Below, one piece after another: positions 50,800 through 57,767 of a stretch of 64,000 nucleotides of DNA. Within the stretch, counting starts at the first letter, position 1. The number at the start of each line of letters is the position of its first letter. The notes under the pieces are model-generated. The model saw only the letters and a program-made list of their open reading frames with translations, searched no databases and was not told the origin of the DNA. This stretch comes from UBA1738 sp045538755 (GTDB taxonomy: Bacteria; Bacillota; Clostridia; UBA1381). The position numbers and the translations under genes are program-made. The stretch spans positions 124,001-188,000 of the forward strand of contig JAZQEC010000041.1 of NCBI GenBank assembly GCA_045538755.1. Direction: 5' to 3'.

Positions 50800-52032
50800 C
50801 TAACGAATCTGACCGTTTCCGTAGATTTTATATTTGTATGTAGTAAGCTCGCAAAGCCCCATTGGACCTCTTGCGTGAAGCTTTTGAGTAGAAATTCCCA
50901 TTTCACAGCCAAGACCAAACTCTCCGCCATCTGTAAATCGAGTAGATGCATTCCAGTAAACACTACTTGAGTCTACACTATTTAAAAACTTTTCGGCATT
51001 TTCAGAATTTTCAGTTATAATAGCCTCGCTGTGGCTTGTTGAATGCTCTGCTATGTGCGAAATTGCATCTTCAAGACTGTCGACAATTTTAACACCTAAA
51101 ATATAATCCAAAAATTCTGTATCAAAATCATCGTTTTCTGCAGGCGTTCCAGAAATTATTTGTTGCGCATATTCGTCAAGGCGAAGCTCGACTCTGTCTG
51201 TGAGCTTGGATTTTAGCATTGGTAAGAACTTCTCTGCAACAGCTTTATGAACGACACAAACCTCGCAAGCATTACAAACCGAAGGACGACTTGTTTTTGC
51301 ATTGTTAATGATATTAGCAGCCATTGTAAGGTTAGCAAATTCATCAACATAAATATGACAAATTCCGGTTCCAGTTTCAATGCAAGGGACAGTTGCGTTT
51401 TGCACACAGGCACTTATAAGACCTTTTCCACCTCTTGGGATTAAAATATCAACCAGACCGTTTGCGGTCATTATTTCTTTTGCACTTTGGCGGGTTGTAT
51501 CTTCAATAAGGCTGATTACCTCTTTTGGAAAACCGTGCTTTAAAAGTGCCTTTTGCATTGCATTTACTATTGCGCGGGCTGAATTATACGCTTCTTTTCC
51601 GCCGCGAAGCACGCAAACGTTGCCGCTTTTAAAGGAAAGTGCTGCCGCATCTGAGGTTACATTAGGACGGCTTTCGTAAATGATTGCGACAACGCCGACT
51701 GGTACAGAGACTTTTTTTATCAGCAAACCGTTTGGGTGTGAATGCTCATCTAAAACGCGTCCGACTGGATCATCAAGCTCACTTACTGCAATAATTCCGT
51801 CCGCCATCGCTTTTATGCGCTCTTTTGTTAAGGTAAGCCTGTCAATCATAACTTCGCTTATTATTCCTCTGCTTTTTTCAACATCAATAGCATTTGCAGA
51901 AAGTATTTGGGGCGTGCTGTTTACAAGTTCTGCTGCCATATCTTTTAAAACGGCATTTTTTGTAAGAGTATCAATGGCAGAAAGCGACCGCCATGCTTTT
52001 TTTGCACCGATTAAAATTTCCTGTGTAGTCAT
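50800..52032 (-). CDS. proA: Glutamate-5-semialdehyde dehydrogenase (gamma-glutamyl phosphate reductase)
   Basis: ProA (410 aa) reduces gamma-glutamyl phosphate to the semialdehyde. Aldehyde dehydrogenase-fold motifs: VPVGVVAIIYESRPNVTSDA, LRGGKEAYNSARAIV, the catalytic Cys in SVCNACEVCVVH and the late ARGPMGLCELTTYKYK. The ATG at 52032 is 8 bases from AGGAAG; an in-frame GTG at 52041 overlaps the proB stop and is too close to the site. Confidence 0.96.
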   Translation of the reverse strand: MTTQEILIGAKKAWRSLSAIDTLTKNAVLKDMAAELVNSTPQILSANAIDVEKSRGIISEVMIDRLTLTKERIKAMADGIIAVSELDDPVGRVLDEHSHPNGLLIKKVSVPVGVVAIIYESRPNVTSDAAALSFKSGNVCVLRGGKEAYNSARAIVNAMQKALLKHGFPKEVISLIEDTTRQSAKEIMTANGLVDILIPRGGKGLISACVQNATVPCIETGTGICHIYVDEFANLTMAANIINNAKTSRPSVCNACEVCVVHKAVAEKFLPMLKSKLTDRVELRLDEYAQQIISGTPAENDDFDTEFLDYILGVKIVDSLEDAISHIAEHSTSHSEAIITENSENAEKFLNSVDSSSVYWNASTRFTDGGEFGLGCEMGISTQKLHARGPMGLCELTTYKYKIYGNGQIR

Positions 52033-52037
52033 ATTTT

Positions 52038-52808
52038 TCACTTCCTGTCTGCCAAAAATCTTGTTCCGACTTTTTTTCCTTCAACGATGTCGTATAGAAT
52101 GTCTGGATTTTTACCATTTGCAATCACCATATCAATTCCGTGAGCATTTGCTGTTTTTGCAGCTTTTATTTTTGTAGACATTCCACCTGTACCGAGTGTA
52201 GAGCCCTTTCCACCGGCTAAAGCAAAAATTTCGGGAGTAATGTTTTCTACTACTTCAATTAAAGTTGCATCTTTGTTTTTGTGAGGGTCTTTTGTATAAA
52301 GACCGTCAATATCAGATAAAAGCACAAGCAAATCTGCCTTAACGTTTGATGCAACAATCGCAGATAGTGTATCATTATCACCAATTTCTATTTCAGCAGT
52401 TGATACAGTATCATTTTCATTTACAATCGGCAGAACACCGAGCTCTAAAAGACGAAAAAGTGTATTTTTAAAGTTACGGTTACGTTCTTTATTTTCAATG
52501 TCAAGGCCAACAATGAGTATTTGTGCAACAGTGTGGTTGTATTCTGAAAACAACTTGTCGTATGTATACATAAGCTCGCATTGACCTACTGCAGCCGCCG
52601 CCTGTTTTGTCGGAATATCGTCAGGACGTTCGGGAAGTGACAATTTTCCTGTACCCATTCCAATAGCCCCTGATGAAACTAAAATTACTTCATTACCGCT
52701 GTTTTTTAAGTCGCTCAAGACCTTGCAAAGCTGTTCTACACGCCTAATATTGAGGTTTCCTGTTTTGTGTGCAAGCGTCGTTGTCCCGACCTTTACTACA
52801 ATTCGCAT
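52038..52808 (-). CDS. proB: Glutamate 5-kinase (no PUA domain)
   Basis: ProB (256 aa) phosphorylates glutamate and commits it to proline synthesis. MRIVVKVGTTTLAHKTGNLN, VSSGAIGMGTGKL, NENDTVSTAEIEIGDNDTLS and GGMSTKIKAAK are the kinase motifs. It ends after the amino acid kinase domain; the C-terminal PUA domain of many G5Ks is absent, as in some Firmicutes. The ATG at 52808 follows CAGGAGAT; longer frames upstream lack a site. Confidence 0.95.
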   Translation of the reverse strand: MRIVVKVGTTTLAHKTGNLNIRRVEQLCKVLSDLKNSGNEVILVSSGAIGMGTGKLSLPERPDDIPTKQAAAAVGQCELMYTYDKLFSEYNHTVAQILIVGLDIENKERNRNFKNTLFRLLELGVLPIVNENDTVSTAEIEIGDNDTLSAIVASNVKADLLVLLSDIDGLYTKDPHKNKDATLIEVVENITPEIFALAGGKGSTLGTGGMSTKIKAAKTANAHGIDMVIANGKNPDILYDIVEGKKVGTRFLADRK

Positions 52809-53000
52809 TAGTATATCTCCTGTTTCTTTAAAAAATTTATTTTCGTTAGTTATATCTTGTTTTTGCCTTTTGAAAAATTGGTGAAGAAATATGTAACATT
52901 TAATTATTACGGCAAAAATTGTGTCTAAATCCGTTTGTTTACGAAGTCTATTTTTACGATGCACATATTTCTGCGTGTCAAAAAATCAAATATCTTATTA

Positions 53001-53029
53001 ATTTTACCATAACTTTTAAAGTTTTTCAA
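53001..53029 (-). promoter_or_regulatory. Sigma-A promoter of proBAC
   Basis: On the minus strand TTGAAA (53029-53024), 17-base spacer, TAAAAT (53006-53001). The leader is about 185 bases; I see no T-box signature or obvious attenuator in it. Confidence 0.65.
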
Positions 53030-53032
53030 TAC

Positions 53033-53524
53033 CTATACACTATAATCAGGCTTAAAAATTTCACGCATATCAAGAAAACCTAAAAAGTCCTTTTCTGTTT
53101 TTTTGTTTATTGTAAAACGCACAAATTTAATTTGCGGTACAGAAGTAAGTGAGTTTGCTATCTAATAGATAACAAGCTTCTCTGTTTCGGAATTTTTTGG
53201 GATATATTGTGTTAGTTCTTCTGATAAATTGACATATGCTGTGTCCTTTTTTACCTTAACAGTTATAGAATTTTCAATGTTTGGGATAATTCTTAAAATT
53301 TGATTGTTGTAATCTTTGCCAATCAAAATACTGTTTATGATTTCCTGCGCAATTTTTTCTGGTGACTTTTTCGATGTTTCAAATTCCGTTGGAATAAGCC
53401 TGTGCATTTGCCTGTCAACGAAATAAATTTTGCACGAACGAAGCTGAGAAATCGAGGCTTGTCCTGTTATAAAAAAGACACAAGCCGACAGGCAAATACA
53501 AAATAAAATAAAAATTTTTTTCAT
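53033..53524 (-). pseudogene. GerMN domain protein interrupted by an in-frame amber codon
   Basis: Exported protein with a signal/anchor (about 1-22) and a GerMN (GerM-like, sporulation/germination) domain. The frame from ATG 53524 reads to LVIY and TAG at 53164-53162, then continues in the same frame with IANSLTSVPQIKFVRFTINK and a further plausible domain end to a TAG at 53035-53033. Family members read LV-Y-S-IVN-LT there, so one Ser codon has become TAG. Whether it is a disabled gene, a truncation product or a sequencing error cannot be told. GAGAGGTG precedes the ATG. Confidence 0.75.
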
Positions 53525-53529
53525 AATAA

Positions 53530-53568
53530 AAACACCTCTCGTATTATATATATGAAAGGTGTTTTTTT
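53530..53568 (-). terminator. Stem between TSCPD and gerM-like genes
   Basis: AAACACCT with AGGTGTTT, flanked by A/T runs. On the minus strand it resembles a terminator for the TSCPD gene, while its 3' arm contains the gerM-like ribosome-binding site, so it could also mask that start. Confidence 0.55.
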
Positions 53569-53572
53569 ATTA

Positions 53573-53827
53573 TTACATTTCTTCAAGGGCAAGTTCTAAG
53601 GCACGCGCCAACTGGTCAGGGCAACTTGTGCCTCTGCCGCTGCAGTTAACGCCTTTTAACCGTTTTATAACATCGGTTACATTCATTCCTTCTGCGAGCT
53701 TTGCAATTCCTTGTGTGTTACCACTGCAGCCACGTGTAAACTGTATATTTTTTACGATGTCTCCATCAATTTCAAAATCAATCTGTGCGGAACAAACACC
53801 ATGCGGTGTATATGAAAATCTACCCAT
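53573..53827 (-). CDS. TIGR03905 family TSCPD domain protein
   Basis: An 84-aa protein with a TSCPD domain, the zinc-binding-like module found at the C terminus of class II ribonucleotide reductases. The text includes TPHGVCSAQIDFEIDGDIV, FTRGCSGNTQGIAKLAEGM and GRGTSCPDQLARALELAL with the conserved cysteines. Stand-alone copies like this (TIGR03905) have no proven role. GGTAGGGA is 4 bases before the ATG. Confidence 0.85.
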   Translation of the reverse strand: MGRFSYTPHGVCSAQIDFEIDGDIVKNIQFTRGCSGNTQGIAKLAEGMNVTDVIKRLKGVNCSGRGTSCPDQLARALELALEEM

Positions 53828-53954
53828 AAAATCCCTACCTCCGTATTTTCTTTTATTAAGTATAGCATAAAAATATTAATATTGCAATTCATTTTATTGA
53901 CTTTAGCTGAGATTTGATATAAAATTATCTCAAATACTAACGATGGAGAATACA

Positions 53955-54572
53955 ATGGATTTTGTTGCAATAGATTTTGAAACAGCAACCTCAAAATGGA
54001 CGAGTGTGTGCAGTATGGGGATTTGCGTTGTGGAGAATAATAGGGTAAAGGAAGTTAAAGAGATTTTAATTAAGCCTGTACCATTTGAATTTAATGAATA
54101 TAATATAGCCATTCATGGAATTACACCCGAAATGGTTTATACAAAGCCTACTTTTGATAAATATTGGGCAGAGGTCAAGCCGTATCTTCAAAATAAGCTG
54201 GTGATTGCTCATAATGCATCGTTTGATATTGGAGCGCTCACAAAAACGCTTAATAGCTTTGAAATAACTCTTCCGGAATTTGAGTATCTGTGTACAGTAA
54301 AGCTATCTCAAAAAGCATATCCTGAGCTTGCAAGTCATAAGCTGAACTTTTTGGGCGATGCACTTGGGATTGACTTTTCACATCATACTGCCTGTGATGA
54401 TGCATATGCGTGTGCGATGGTGCTTGTGCATATTTTAGAGGATTTTGGTATAAACTCTAAAGAGGAGCTTGTTGAAAAATTTGAAATAGGAATAGGCAGA
54501 GTTTTTCCAGGATATGTAGAACCGTGCCGAAAGAATAAACGGAAAAATAATGTAATTAAAAAATCTGTTTGA
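53955..54572 (+). CDS. DnaQ-like 3'-5' exonuclease
   Basis: A 205-aa DEDDh exonuclease resembling the polymerase III epsilon family. ExoI is DFVAIDFETA (Asp, Glu), ExoII is VIAHNASFDIGAL (Asp), and ExoIII is HHTACDDAYACAMVL (His, Asp). A short basic tail (CRKNKRKNNVIKKSV) follows. Substrate unknown: DNA repair or RNA processing are both possible. The ATG at 53955 is preceded by GGAGAA; the ATG at 53943 has no site. The stop overlaps the -35 box of the tmRNA promoter. Confidence 0.87.
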   Translation: MDFVAIDFETATSKWTSVCSMGICVVENNRVKEVKEILIKPVPFEFNEYNIAIHGITPEMVYTKPTFDKYWAEVKPYLQNKLVIAHNASFDIGALTKTLNSFEITLPEFEYLCTVKLSQKAYPELASHKLNFLGDALGIDFSHHTACDDAYACAMVLVHILEDFGINSKEELVEKFEIGIGRVFPGYVEPCRKNKRKNNVIKKSV

Positions 54573-54597
54573 TTTTTAATATAAATTGTGCTACAAT
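54569..54597 (+). promoter_or_regulatory. Promoter of ssrA (tmRNA)
   Basis: TTGATT (54569-54574), 17-base spacer, TACAAT (54592-54597), 13 bases before the mature tmRNA 5' end. Confidence 0.75.
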
Positions 54598-54610
54598 AAA
54601 AACACAATAT

Positions 54611-54958
54611 GGGGATGCAACGGCTTCGACGGGGATGTTGAAGCTTCGGAAGCGAGTAGTGCCGGATAACACTAAAACTGTCCAAATTTTTAAAAATAAA
54701 CGCTAACAAAAATTTAGCTTACGCTGCCTAATTTCGGCGGCCGTCTTACCCTGATTACCACGACGGGGAGCAAGGCGTCGACAAGTGGTGAACATGAACC
54801 GTCTTTTGTTTTGGAGACGGTCAGGAACTAAAAACTACCGTAGCATATAACTTGATTGTGAGGGATATGTGAGGGGAATCTAATAACACAATCTACACTC
54901 GTAGATGCCGAGGTGAATATGTTTTCGGACACGGGTTCAACTCCCGTCATCTCCACCA
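54611..54958 (+). ncRNA. ssrA: Transfer-messenger RNA
   Basis: Starts GGGGATGCAACGGCTTCGAC and ends GTTCAACTCCCGTCATCTCC plus ACCA: the tRNA-like domain with G-U in the acceptor stem and encoded CCA. The tag reading frame at 54702-54731 is GCT AAC AAA AAT TTA GCT TAC GCT GCC TAA, encoding ANKNLAYAA. The end AYAA departs slightly from the common ALAA. 348 bases, single piece. It rescues stalled ribosomes with SmpB, which is not in this window. Confidence 0.95.
54947..54958. other. Left att-like repeat at the tmRNA 3' end
   Basis: TCATCTCCACCA forms the tmRNA 3' end and recurs at 55567-55578, on the far side of the XRE/small-ORF cassette. Confidence 0.5.
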
Positions 54959-54965
54959 ACGACAT

Positions 54966-54991
54966 TCACGTCCATTTAGGACGTGATTTTT
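54966..54991 (+). terminator. Terminator directly after tmRNA
   Basis: TCACGTCC (54966-54973) with GGACGTGA (54979-54986), loop ATTTA, then TTTTTGTT. Its left part TTCACGTCCAT (54965-54975) is repeated inverted as ATGGACGTGAA at 55540-55550. Confidence 0.7.
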
Positions 54992-54992
54992 G

Positions 54993-55208
54993 TTATTTTA
55001 TCGGCTTGGAATTATTTGTTCTGCCGACAATATAATCAACAGATGTGTTATAAAAATCTGCAAGTTTAATCAGCATGGAGACAGGAATTTCACGAAGTCC
55101 ACGTTCATATCGTGCATATACCTGGCGGTTGCATGTGAGATAATCTGCAATTTGCTGTTGAGTGGAATCGTTATCTATTCTCAAATCATATAGTCTTTTA
55201 AAAAACAT
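54993..55208 (-). CDS. XRE family regulator in the cassette behind ssrA
   Basis: A 71-aa single-domain repressor: FFKRLYDLRIDNDSTQQQIA, CNRQVYARYERGLREIPVSM, KLADFYNTSVDYIVGRTNN. It resembles the XRE gene at 37934 in size and in the final ADFY-x-SVDYI-G motif but is not a copy. The ATG at 55208 follows AGAGGTGA; the GTG at 55217 is part of that site. It diverges from the small gene at 55301, with palindromes between them. Confidence 0.83.
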   Translation of the reverse strand: MFFKRLYDLRIDNDSTQQQIADYLTCNRQVYARYERGLREIPVSMLIKLADFYNTSVDYIVGRTNNSKPIK

Positions 55209-55232
55209 CAAAATCACCTCTTGACTTTAATG

Positions 55233-55279
55233 TTACCATATGGTAGTATAATATCAGCAAAAGGGTACTAATTGGTACC
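55233..55279. promoter_or_regulatory. Operator region between divergent cassette genes
   Basis: TACCATATGGTA (55233-55244, perfect palindrome) and GGTAC-N6-GTACC (55264-55279) share TGGTA half-sites. TATAAT at 55246-55251 is a plus-strand -10 candidate. The arrangement suits a CI/Cro-like autoregulated switch run by the XRE protein. Confidence 0.55.
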
Positions 55280-55300
55280 ATAAAATAGGGGGTGTTTAAA

Positions 55301-55534
55301 GTGAAAGTAAAAATAGAATTGTTAAGAACTTGTATATCAGATATTGTAAATGAACGAATTAAGGATTTTGAAATTGATGCAGACAAAATTGCAAATACTA
55401 TTGCAATAAAAATGTTGGCAGAAATTCAAGATATAATAATGAATGATAATTATTCAGATTTTGAAATTGTAGAAGAAATAGTTTATGTGTTTAAAAAATA
55501 TAAAATTGATTTTGGAAGTTGTCATGACTTTTAA
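55301..55534 (+). CDS. Small acidic helical protein of the ssrA cassette, 77 aa
   Basis: Not recognised. The product (MKVKIELLRTCISDIVNERI, then KDFEIDADKIANTIAIKMLA and a C-terminal VYVFKKYKIDFGSCHDF) is helical and acidic with two separated cysteines. The GTG at 55301 is 6 bases after AGGGGGTG; the GTG at 55292 is inside that site. It probably belongs with the divergent XRE gene as the cargo or antirepressor of the cassette. Confidence 0.55.
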   Translation: MKVKIELLRTCISDIVNERIKDFEIDADKIANTIAIKMLAEIQDIIMNDNYSDFEIVEEIVYVFKKYKIDFGSCHDF

Positions 55535-55566
55535 AGTAAATGGACGTGAAACTCTAAAAGTCCGTA

Positions 55567-55578
55567 TCATCTCCACCA
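55567..55578. other. Right att-like repeat of the tmRNA 3' end
   Basis: TCATCTCCACCA, identical to 54947-54958 and preceded by a similar GTCCGTA (tmRNA has CTCCCG). It bounds a 620-base cassette that separates the tmRNA from the strong terminator at 55606. Confidence 0.55.
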
Positions 55579-55605
55579 CGTAGCAGCAAATTTCGCTGCA
55601 ATCAT

Positions 55606-55635
55606 AATGACCACTTACAAAGTGGTCATTTTTTA
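55606..55635 (+). terminator. Intrinsic terminator after the ssrA cassette
   Basis: Perfect 10-bp stem AATGACCACT (55606-55615) with AGTGGTCATT (55621-55630), then TTTT. Possibly the original ssrA terminator before insertion. Confidence 0.8.
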
Positions 55636-55774
55636 TATGCTCCGTTATTGCTCCTTTTCGTAAAAGGTCGCGCTCGCGTCAGCTATTCACTTGTAAACGA
55701 GTTCATAACGCCTTTGTTTCACTACCAAACTTTTGCGATAGATTGCCTTTGGCACTGTTGTATCAAAGGCGGTT

Positions 55775-55906
55775 TCAATTACCGCCTGGTCCGTCTCTGC
55801 GTTCCCTTGTGTCAGGAACATCAATTTTTCCCTTTATTTCACTTGGGTTGACCAGCTTTTTTGAATTGGTGTTTTGATTTTCTTTTATATTTTTTTCATC
55901 AGCCAT
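55775..55906 (-). CDS. Small polar protein with DGPGG end, 43 aa
   Basis: On the minus strand the ATG at 55906 lies 7-8 bases after AAGGGAG. The product opens MADEKNIKENQNTNSKKLVN and ends RERRDGPGGN; it is polar, without membrane segments or cysteines. The codon use and ribosome-binding site make it a credible gene. I know of no function. The stop region forms a GGCGGT...ACCGCC stem. Too short for usual ORF calling. No gene was found in the rest of 55640-56040. Confidence 0.6.
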   Translation of the reverse strand: MADEKNIKENQNTNSKKLVNPSEIKGKIDVPDTRERRDGPGGN

Positions 55907-56044
55907 TTTTTTCACTCCCTTCTTTGTTAGTATGCACAGACGTGAAAGAAATATGAGATTTCATTGTAGTTATGCTGTGTTTCAAATAATAAAAAAAATA
56001 TTTCTGGGAATACTTGATTTATAGAATGTGAAAGGAGATTAGGT

Positions 56045-56479
56045 ATGGTAGAACAAGACACAATAAAATTGCTTCGTGAAAGCGATGCGGGAATAAAGAT
56101 GGGAATATCATCAATAAACGAAGTTCTTGAGTACACGAAGGATGAGGAATTAAAAGAGCTTTTATCGGATTGCAAAAACGAGCACGACAAATTAAACGAA
56201 GAGATCAAGGAGCTTTTGGATGAGTACAGCGATGAAGGGAAAGAACCAAACCCTATTGCAAAGGGAATGTCGTGGATGAAGACAAATATGAAGCTTAGTA
56301 TGGAGGAGTCGGACCGAACTGTTGCTGACCTTATAACTGACGGATGCAATATGGGTGTTAAATCACTCAACAAATATCTCAATCAGTACGAAGCCGCTGA
56401 CGAAAAATCAAAGGATATTACAAAAAGACTGATTAATCTCGAAGAAAAGCTTGCAATAGATATACGAAAGTTTTTATAA
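56045..56479 (+). CDS. Ferritin-like/DUF2383-type helical protein
   Basis: A 144-aa all-helical acidic protein: DTIKLLRESDAGIKMGISSI, LLSDCKNEHDKLNEEIKELL, then PIAKGMSWMKTNMKLSM and TDGCNMGVKSLNKYLNQY. The spacing of Glu/His across helices resembles the four-helix ferritin-like or DUF2383 group, common in Clostridia, but a complete metal site is not obvious. An AAAGGAGAT site precedes the ATG. Ends in a terminator at 56522. Confidence 0.65.
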   Translation: MVEQDTIKLLRESDAGIKMGISSINEVLEYTKDEELKELLSDCKNEHDKLNEEIKELLDEYSDEGKEPNPIAKGMSWMKTNMKLSMEESDRTVADLITDGCNMGVKSLNKYLNQYEAADEKSKDITKRLINLEEKLAIDIRKFL

Positions 56480-56874
56480 AACTGTGTTTTATTAGTTTTT
56501 ATATTGCGAGACAAACTATATGGACAGAGCATATAATTTGCTCTGTCCTTCGACATTTTCTGGTATTTTAACGGCGTTACATTATGTGCTTTTAAATTTG
56601 CAAATAAAGCCTGAATAATCGGAAAAACTGCATTTTCCTGCAATCTCATTTTCCCTAAAATGTCCCGATAAAAGCTTTGCTGCTTTTGCAAGACATATTT
56701 TTTTGTACATACTTACAGCGATAGAAAATTAGATGAGGATATTTGTGAATATTTTCTAAGTCTTTTTTAACTCAAATCTCCTATTTATTTGGTGATTTTA
56801 CCATATTTTTTGGTGAAAAGCTAATATAAATCCGATAAATTATGTGATATACTATCTTTGAAGGAGGAAGGATT
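56480..56874. other. Noncoding stretch, with an open minus frame of doubtful status
   Basis: Holds the terminator at 56522-56548 and AT-rich upstream DNA of the EamA gene. On the minus strand a frame from about 56691 (FYRDILGKMRLQENAVFPII and onward) is open but has no ribosome-binding site, starts at a TTG and runs into the antisense of the gene at 56045. I suspect a repeated noncoding element rather than a gene. Confidence 0.4.
56522..56548 (+). terminator. Stem after the ferritin-like gene
   Basis: GGACAGAGCA (56522-56531) with TGCTCTGTCC (56539-56548), 7-base loop; only a short T run follows, so strength is uncertain. Confidence 0.6.
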
Positions 56875-57753
56875 GTGGGAGATTATTTATTACTTATCAT
56901 TGCAGATTTGTTGCTTGCTTGCAATTTTGCAATAAATAAGATTTATCAAAATAAAGCAGGAATATCGTTAAAGGCAGGATTTGGGTTTAATTCCTTATTA
57001 GGACTTTTTACAGCCGGTATATTCTTTGCCATAAATGGTTTTAAGTGTGGTATAACTACATATTCAATCCTGATGATTTTTTTAAGAAATGCATTCTACA
57101 TTGCCTATATTATAGTTGGATTTCGCATACTCAAGGTACAGGGTATGTCAATATATACACTCTTTTTGATGACAGGCGGGATGATTGTTCCGTACATATG
57201 GGGTGTGGAATTCTTAAATGAATCCATTTCAATTTTTAAGGTACTTGGTTTGCTTTTTATAATTGGCGGAGTTATTGCCTCTACCTTTTCCGGTGAAAAA
57301 ATTAAACCGCAAAATCTGATTCTGTGTATGGTACTTTTTCTTTTAAATGGCGGCGTCAGCGTGGTTTCAAAACTCCACAGCGTTGAAAGTGCATATAAGA
57401 CGGTATCGGTAAATGAATTTATAATACTCGGCGGAGTAATTAGTTTTATTCTTTCAGGGGTTGGGTATTTAGTTGCAAAACCTGTAGAGAAAAGAAATGT
57501 AGAGAAAAGAAATGTAGATGCATTGAGCCTTAGCGTTATTACGGCGATGTCAGCGCTTTTAGGCGGAATGTCATATATGATACAGCTAATCGGCGCGAGG
57601 TCACTGCCGGCGACGGTGCTATACCCGTTTGTAACCGGTGGCAGTATGATTTTCTCGGCGATAGCAGGTAGACTATTCTTCAAGGAAAAACTGACAAAAA
57701 ATATTATTGTGAGTCTTATTTTGTGCTTTGTAGGTACATTATTATTTTTATAA
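56875..57753 (+). CDS. EamA/DMT superfamily transporter
   Basis: A 292-aa, ~10-helix drug/metabolite-type transporter. It shows the internal EamA duplication: first half with FLRNAFYIAYIIVGFRILKV and EFLNESISIFKVLGLLFIIG, second half with LGGMSYMIQLIGARSLPATV and GRLFFKEKLTKNIIVSLIL. The hydrophilic loop carries a tandem repeat EKRNVEKRNV produced by a 15-base duplication (57484-57513). The start is GTG at 56875 after a GGAGGAAGG site. It directly precedes the alpha-galactosidase gene, so sugar export/import is possible but unproven. Confidence 0.82.
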   Translation: MGDYLLLIIADLLLACNFAINKIYQNKAGISLKAGFGFNSLLGLFTAGIFFAINGFKCGITTYSILMIFLRNAFYIAYIIVGFRILKVQGMSIYTLFLMTGGMIVPYIWGVEFLNESISIFKVLGLLFIIGGVIASTFSGEKIKPQNLILCMVLFLLNGGVSVVSKLHSVESAYKTVSVNEFIILGGVISFILSGVGYLVAKPVEKRNVEKRNVDALSLSVITAMSALLGGMSYMIQLIGARSLPATVLYPFVTGGSMIFSAIAGRLFFKEKLTKNIIVSLILCFVGTLLFL

Positions 57754-57767
57754 AAAGGAGCGAAAAA

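Noticed and set aside
52809..52994. T-box or other riboswitch in the proBAC leader
   Set aside because: No T-box GGTGG-type core or specifier stem could be found in the ~185-base AT-rich leader.
53162..53164. Pyrrolysine or other amber recoding
   Set aside because: Normal genes in the window terminate at TAG, the alkD remnant shows further decay, and no supporting genes are seen. Nonsense mutation is simpler, though it remains checkable.
55648..55851. 67-codon plus frame in the region after the ssrA cassette
   Set aside because: Antisense to the better-supported 43-aa gene and no ribosome-binding site.
56383..56691. 102-codon minus frame opposite the end of the ferritin-like gene
   Set aside because: TTG start without ribosome-binding site and half of it antisense to a solid gene; kept only as a doubtful noncoding stretch.
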